DNA of 64,000 nt, from positions 19,800,162 through 19,864,161 of the forward strand of contig CM060855.1 in the NCBI GenBank assembly GCA_030737835.1, in the 5' to 3' direction. The notes beneath the pieces are model-generated. The model ran no database searches and had not been told where the DNA came from. It was given only the letters and a program-made list of their open reading frames with translations. This DNA is from Acorus gramineus. Taxonomy: Eukaryota > Streptophyta > Magnoliopsida > Acorales > Acoraceae. A program made the translations under genes and the position numbers. Position 1 is the first letter of the stretch, and each line of letters opens with the position of its first letter. Positions 59,601-64,000 of the stretch are shown here, piece after piece.

Positions 59601-62267
59601 CTTACCAAGTTCAATCGTTCAAAGTGGGCCATTGATCGCAATATTATTTGTGAGTATTATGGAACCATGAAAGAAACTAGTGAGCACTTTTTTTTTGGAC
59701 GCCCCTCTTTGTTCTCGCATTTGATTAAAGTTGGGCTTGGCTCAATTTTAACAACCTAGAAGGGATGTGGGAGTGACTCCACAAAAGAAGAAAAAGAGAC
59801 ACTAGTAACGAGACAAAATTCTAAGGCCTTGTTCCCCATGCAGTGTGTTGGTCCATGTGGTTCACATGTCATGAGCTTAGTGAAGAGAATAGGATCTATA
59901 GGAAACATATGGGCGGCTATTTGGACTTCGCTTCAGGATTGGGTCATGGTGCTCGTTGGAGAAGATTCGGCTTCTCCTATCATGGGGACTAATTGGTGAG
60001 GGATATTGTATGGGGTTTATTGGGTGATAGGAGTGGTCCTATTATCTTTTGTATTTCTCCTTTTTAACTTGTTTTGGAGATCACTCTTTTCTTATGTTTG
60101 AGGGGCATCATTTTTAATATAAAGGCTCCCATGCCTTTTCAAAAAAAAGAAGGAAAAAAATATTATTTCATCCTTCAATTGCCCAGGCAAGATGCACCAG
60201 CATGCACTAATGTTTAGAATTAGCAAATGACAATAAATAGTTCTAGAAGTAATTAGTAAACATATGTTATAGAATAAGCAAACATATGTTATAGATAGAG
60301 CTTATTATTCTTTTTAGTAATGAATTAGACCAAAACAAGAAGTTTAACTTTGAGAATACCTCCGTCCTTCCTGGCATGATTGGCTTCCCAGCCAACAACT
60401 CCGCAAGGATGCAACCAGTACTCCACATATCAACAGCAACACCATACTCAGTAGCACCAAGCAAAAGCTCAGGAGGCCGATACCAAAGTGTTACCACGCG
60501 ACTCGTGAGTGGCTGTGTCTGATTGGGATGGAAAACTGTAGCCAAACCAAAGTCTGCGATTTTGAGAATTCCATTATTGTCAATTAAAAGATTAGAACCC
60601 TTAATATCACGATGTAAAACACCACGAGTGTGACAATGTTCAAGTCCACGCAGTAGTTGTTGCATATAACATTTAACCTGAAACATTAATGAAAAGCACT
60701 TCACTATGCAGGAAAATAAATGAAAACAATCAAGTTTGTTTCTAGAAAAAACCAAAATAAGCACCTGTGGCTCAGTGAACTTGATACTGGGTGTGGCTGC
60801 AAGACCTGCTAGATCATGCTCCATATATTCAAAGACCAGATACAAGCTACCAGACATCCGTGACGTTACCAACCCTTCGAGCTTCACAACATTTGGATGA
60901 TCAAGCCTCCGAAGGATATGAATTTCCCTCGCCATAAACCGAACACTTTCAGGGTCCATATTTACAAACCTGACCTTCTTCAAGGCAACAATTTTGTGTG
61001 TTTCAAGATCACGGGCTTTATATACATTACTGTAAGTTCCTTGTCCAATCTGTACAGGAAAATCCTTCTTCAGAAACAAATCCAGAACTTTTTGGATGAG
61101 ATAAAAAAAAAAGTATAGCTTTCTATTTAATGCCTATAATCGATGGCTATCCAAAAAGAAATATTGCTAGCTACACTCTCATTCTAAAGACCACATTGAA
61201 ACATTAATGAAAACCTTTTGAAACCAATACAAATTTTCTATGTTCTTTTCTTTGAAAACCTCTCTTTTTATTGTAACTTCTTCTTGCCCACTTCTTAAAG
61301 TATTATTCACTTGATCCTCTAGTGATGATTCATGGATGGATTTATATTTACCCATTTAATCAAACAAATTTCTAAATTCATAGTTTGCATCAGAAAGTTA
61401 CTCTTCAAGCCTTACAGACAAAAGGCAGAATATACTGACATAAGATTCATGATAATTGTGACATGTAGTACTTATTTATTATCAACAGCACAGATGATCA
61501 TAAATTCTAAAGAGTCCTAATCCACTAAACAAAAATTTGACCTATTAGCTGATCCAGACCAATCACAAGATAACACATCATCATAAAACTTTACACTTTT
61601 GTGTGGGTACCAATCTGGGGTAACCAAATTGGTCAATTTTTTTCCTTATTAGTTCATTTTCCATTTCAAAATTCATAAAAAAACATATCATAAACCCAAA
61701 TTTCAATAAAACAATCCACAAAAGATGAAAAGAAAAGACCTTGTCTAACTTCTCAAAGGAATCCGCCCTCCGAGGCAACCACCCCTTGATCGCCTCCCCC
61801 GCCACCTCTGCGAGCCACGAAGGCCACCCAGCCGCCACCTGCTCCCCCTGCAACCCATTCAGCACGGCACTCGAGATCCTTGGATTCAATTCCCTCCCAC
61901 TCACGGCCTCAAAATCTGTTGTCGCCCTCCTCTGGTGGTGCCCACCACTCCCTGTGGCCACCTCAGTCTTAACTGATGCAACCGCCGCCAATTTCCTCTC
62001 CCTCTCACCGCCCAACACCGTATTGGGTGCCACCGCCACGGCCACCACCGCAGCCACATTGTCTTGAGCTTGCGGTCTCGAATGCAACCTTGACGACCTC
62101 CCCCTCTCCGCAACACTACCCACATTGGGGTTTTCGACAATTACGGTCTCTTCCCTCCTTGACGGGGCCACCAACCGCTGCGAGAGCTTGCTCGACTCTT
62201 TCTCTCTCTGGGTCTCGACGTCTTCGTTCGTGGCGCTGCCGCCGCCCTTCGAGCAGATGCAGCCCAT
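50692..62267 (-). CDS. CDK-like Ser/Thr protein kinase (At1g54610/At1g18670 type), eight exons
   Basis: A 759-aa protein kinase of the plant CDK-like group that includes At1g54610 and IBS1 (At1g18670). Exons (minus): 62267-61740, 61049-60765, 60677-60360, 58790-58563, 57369-57269, 52194-52092, 51585-51085, 50907-50692; all gt-ag. The N-terminus MGCICSKGG fits N-myristoylation plus acylation, hence a membrane location; this chooses the ATG at 62267 over an in-frame one 48 bp upstream. The kinase domain spans about 172-455: GQGTYSNV loop, Lys200 (VALKKV), HRDIKGSN with Asp295, DFG at 313-315, [10 protein letters not shown] and CDK-like [14 protein letters not shown]. The C-terminal 300 aa are basic and low-complexity, with [20 protein letters not shown] near the end, as in the family. 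All catalytic residues are present, so it should be active. The 5-kb intron 5 contains a copia element. Confidence 0.93.
52511..57019 (-). mobile_element. Ty1-copia retrotransposon, near full-length but defective, in intron 5 of the kinase gene
   Basis: The LTRs are 56794-57019 (5', 226 bp) and 52511-52745 (3', 235 bp); in element sense they begin TGTTGGAGT and end ATATAACA. A tRNA-Met-type primer site (TTGGTATCAGAGC) follows the 5' LTR, and a polypurine tract (TTGAGGGGGAG) precedes the 3' LTR. Domains appear in copia order on the minus strand: gag (start 56653), zinc knuckle [14 protein letters not shown] (about 55880), protease [12 protein letters not shown] (about 55540), GAG-pre-integrase and integrase (55445-54966; [15 protein letters not shown]), reverse transcriptase (54230-53410) and RNase H (53336-52753; [16 protein letters not shown]). 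Several frameshifts and stops separate the pieces, so it cannot be autonomous. The two flanks (AATAA and AGTCA) do not match as a target duplication. Confidence 0.9.
57594..58240. mobile_element. Probable TIR element in intron 4 of the kinase gene
   Basis: The left end GGGTGGTGTTTAGTAGC resembles the inverted right end GGGGGGTGTTTGGTTGC. The interior (57720-58010) is GC-richer than the surrounding intron, and 'aacaacacaa'-type debris follows. No clear target duplication is seen, so the superfamily is open. Confidence 0.4.
59225..60150 (+). mobile_element. LINE 3' fragment in intron 3 of the kinase gene (antisense)
   Basis: The plus-strand frame, broken by one stop near 59541, gives [18 protein letters not shown], then [37 protein letters not shown] (zf-RVT-type end of LINE ORF2). 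It runs into a degenerate tail and an A-rich end near 60139-60150. The 5' limit is uncertain. Confidence 0.75.
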
Positions 62268-62623
62268 GATTCGCCAAAACCCAATTTGGGACTTGAGGCA
62301 TCTAAACCCCACCAACCCACATTTCCCCCTTTTTCAATCCAATCAAGACAGCCAATGAAGAACCCTCAACAAATCTTGAACAGCCAGAATGACTGGTCAA
62401 AGAAATCTGTAATACCCAGATCATGAAAGCCAAAAAAAAACTCAATCGAACACCCTGAAATTCGACCAAAGAGCGATTTTTTTCACCGATTCAATCAAAT
62501 CACGAGAAACCCATACCGAATGACCTTGTGGTGATCACCAAAACCGAATCAAAATCCAATCTTTGTGTGTCAATTACGTGGGTTTTCTATAATAAAAAAA
62601 ACTCCCTCTCTTTTGATGTCTTA

Positions 62624-62654
<31 letters not shown>

Positions 62655-62851
62655 ATGGATGACATCGACAGCGAAAAAATGTCGAAAAAATCCACAAAAA
62701 ATAAAAATATGAAACCAAAATAGGATATACAGAAACGATAAGCTGTGAATGCGAAACAGAGAGATTTTTTTTTAATTGGAAATTCCGGAAAACGCGCGGA
62801 ACCGAAGAAAGAAAGAACCAAAGATTTAAACTTTTATTTTATATTTTGATG
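62268..62851. other. Upstream region of the kinase gene
   Basis: It contains a (GA)n/(CT)n tract at 62629-62654 about 360 bp before the start codon, probably in the 5' leader or core promoter. No TATA box is evident. No other gene is seen. Confidence 0.4.
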
Positions 62852-63340
62852 GGAAAAATTCAAATAACCCCTGTAAACTGGCAGAAATCCATATAGCCCC
62901 CTGACTTTTCTGATATAATCACGTGAAAACACGTATAAATCCAAATAGCCTTCCGAGTTAAACATTTGTTAACAAATGAGGAATATTATGTGAATATTCC
63001 ATTTAATTTAACCCTAATTGAAAACATAATATCCAAAAACACCTATAATGTTTTGAAAATACAGAAAACTATCTATAAATGATTATTTTACTTATTCAAA
63101 TAAATCTAAAATCATATCTAAATGAGTAAAATCATAATTTATATAGATGATTTTTTATATTTTAAATATATTGCAGAAGATTTTGATATACTGTGTTTTT
63201 ATTCAAGATTAATAAAAATTTAATTTAAAGGGGTTATTTGATTTTACACAAGTGTTACTTGAGAATTATACGGACTTTAGTTGTTTTATGGGGGTGATAT
63301 GGATTGCGGACAGTGGAAAAGGGGTTACATGGAATTTTCC
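62852..63340. mobile_element. Long-TIR element, Mutator-like in style
   Basis: About 50-bp diverged inverted ends: GGAAAAATTCAAATAACCCC to ATCCATATAGCCCCC on the left and, inverted, GGAAAATTCCATGTAACCCC to ATCCATATCACCCCC on the right. The interior is AT-rich and non-coding. No convincing 9-bp duplication was found. Confidence 0.55.
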
Positions 63341-64000
63341 TTTTTTTTAATTTAGAAAGCCTTGACCATGCTATGAAATTTTGATCTTTTTGTTCACATT
63401 TCAAAACCGCCCACTTTTAAAGCTCGTGAATTTATATCGCATTAAATGAATCAATGTCAGGCGATTGCGTCTCAAAAATCGTGAAAGTATTGATAACCAT
63501 AAATCATTTAATATATGTTTTTAATATGTTATATTGACTTATTCATAATAATAATAAAATGTATTTAAAATTAGAATCGGAAGACCGGGCGTTTCATCGG
63601 ACGGTCGAGATTTGTCGGGAAGTGGTGCTTCGCACTTTCGCCACGAGTAATGGCTTCAACGGACTGCGCGGGAACGCATGGTGTCTTATGTGGAACAAAT
63701 AAAAGTTTTTTTTTTAAGGGTGTTTGAAAACACATTTGAAAAGTAATTTTTAAAATAAAATATTTTTTAGATGATTTTAAATCTTGACTTTTATTGAGAT
63801 ATTTTTTTTTAATTCAGGAATTAATATTTCAAAGCAGTTGATGTTTGAAATAAAACTATTTTTTTTTATAATCGCGTTACCAAACGCTATCTAAGTAAAG
63901 GGGGCTAACGTGGTATTGGGAATGTATTTGGGACTGTAAAAGATTGAGTGTACCAATTCTCAATCACTAAGCGTTGTGTCATTTATCAACTAACATCTTA
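63341..64000. other. Intergenic, no gene seen
   Basis: AT-rich. A stretch at 63720-63890 with 'gggtgtttgaaaacac' and 'gttaccaaacgctatc' may be a diverged MITE. Nothing else is supported. Confidence 0.35.

Noticed and set aside
61741-62358. Plus-strand frames opposite kinase exon 1
   Set aside because: Shadows of a GC-rich low-complexity coding exon.
1-64000. tRNA, rRNA genes or CRISPR arrays
   Set aside because: No tRNA-like B-box in a plausible fold and no rRNA-like conserved text was seen by eye; spaced-repeat arrays are absent and not expected in a plant nuclear genome.

Overview
The window is nuclear DNA from a flowering plant. Its genes have several introns, AT-rich introns and intergenic DNA, and plant-only families: GDSL esterase/lipases, an IRX15-type DUF579 protein, a STIG1-like protein, a plastid-type double glutaredoxin/GST-N protein and a plant CDK-like kinase with an N-terminal MGC motif. 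Plant LINE, Ty1-copia, Ty3-gypsy, Mutator, hAT and PIF/Harbinger-like remnants fill most of the rest. The species cannot be told from the sequence.

Layout. (1) 1-5070: two related GDSL esterase/lipase genes, tail to tail. The first (+) is only its last two exons because the window starts inside it; the second (-) is complete with five exons. (2) 5071-12047: a gene desert with two TIR elements and a very recent 1.2-kb tandem duplication (7705-10159). (3) 12048-13323 (-): a two-exon IRX15-like gene (xylan, secondary wall). (4) 13324-23491: a transposon-rich desert with a LINE bounded by 16-bp target duplications, a Mutator-like MITE with a 9-bp duplication, a gypsy-type LTR and foldback elements. 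(5) 23492-34882 (-): a ten-exon, 11.4-kb gene for a plastid-type glutaredoxin/thioredoxin-fold protein with one GC-AG intron and several intronic transposons. (6) 34883-41429: two solo LTRs, a single-exon STIG1-like gene (+, 37839-38408) and a Mutator-like element. (7) 41430-49822 (+): a three-exon YqgE/AlgH (DUF179) gene whose 6.8-kb first intron holds two gypsy LTRs joined head to head through a primer-binding site. (8) 50692-62267 (-): an eight-exon CDK-like kinase gene with a Ty1-copia element, a TIR element and a LINE in its introns. (9) 62268-64000: its upstream region, with a long-TIR element.

The genes are ordinary single loci and do not form a cluster or pathway. No wholly new system was found. 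The unusual features are structural: the inverted LTR pair, the Mutator-like element with a duplicated end, the tandem duplication whose copies differ only by microhomology-flanked deletions and a few substitutions, a solo LTR whose empty site can be read from a neighbouring repeat unit, and a four-copy MITE family. All exon joins come from reading splice sites and protein similarity by eye; no alignment was run.
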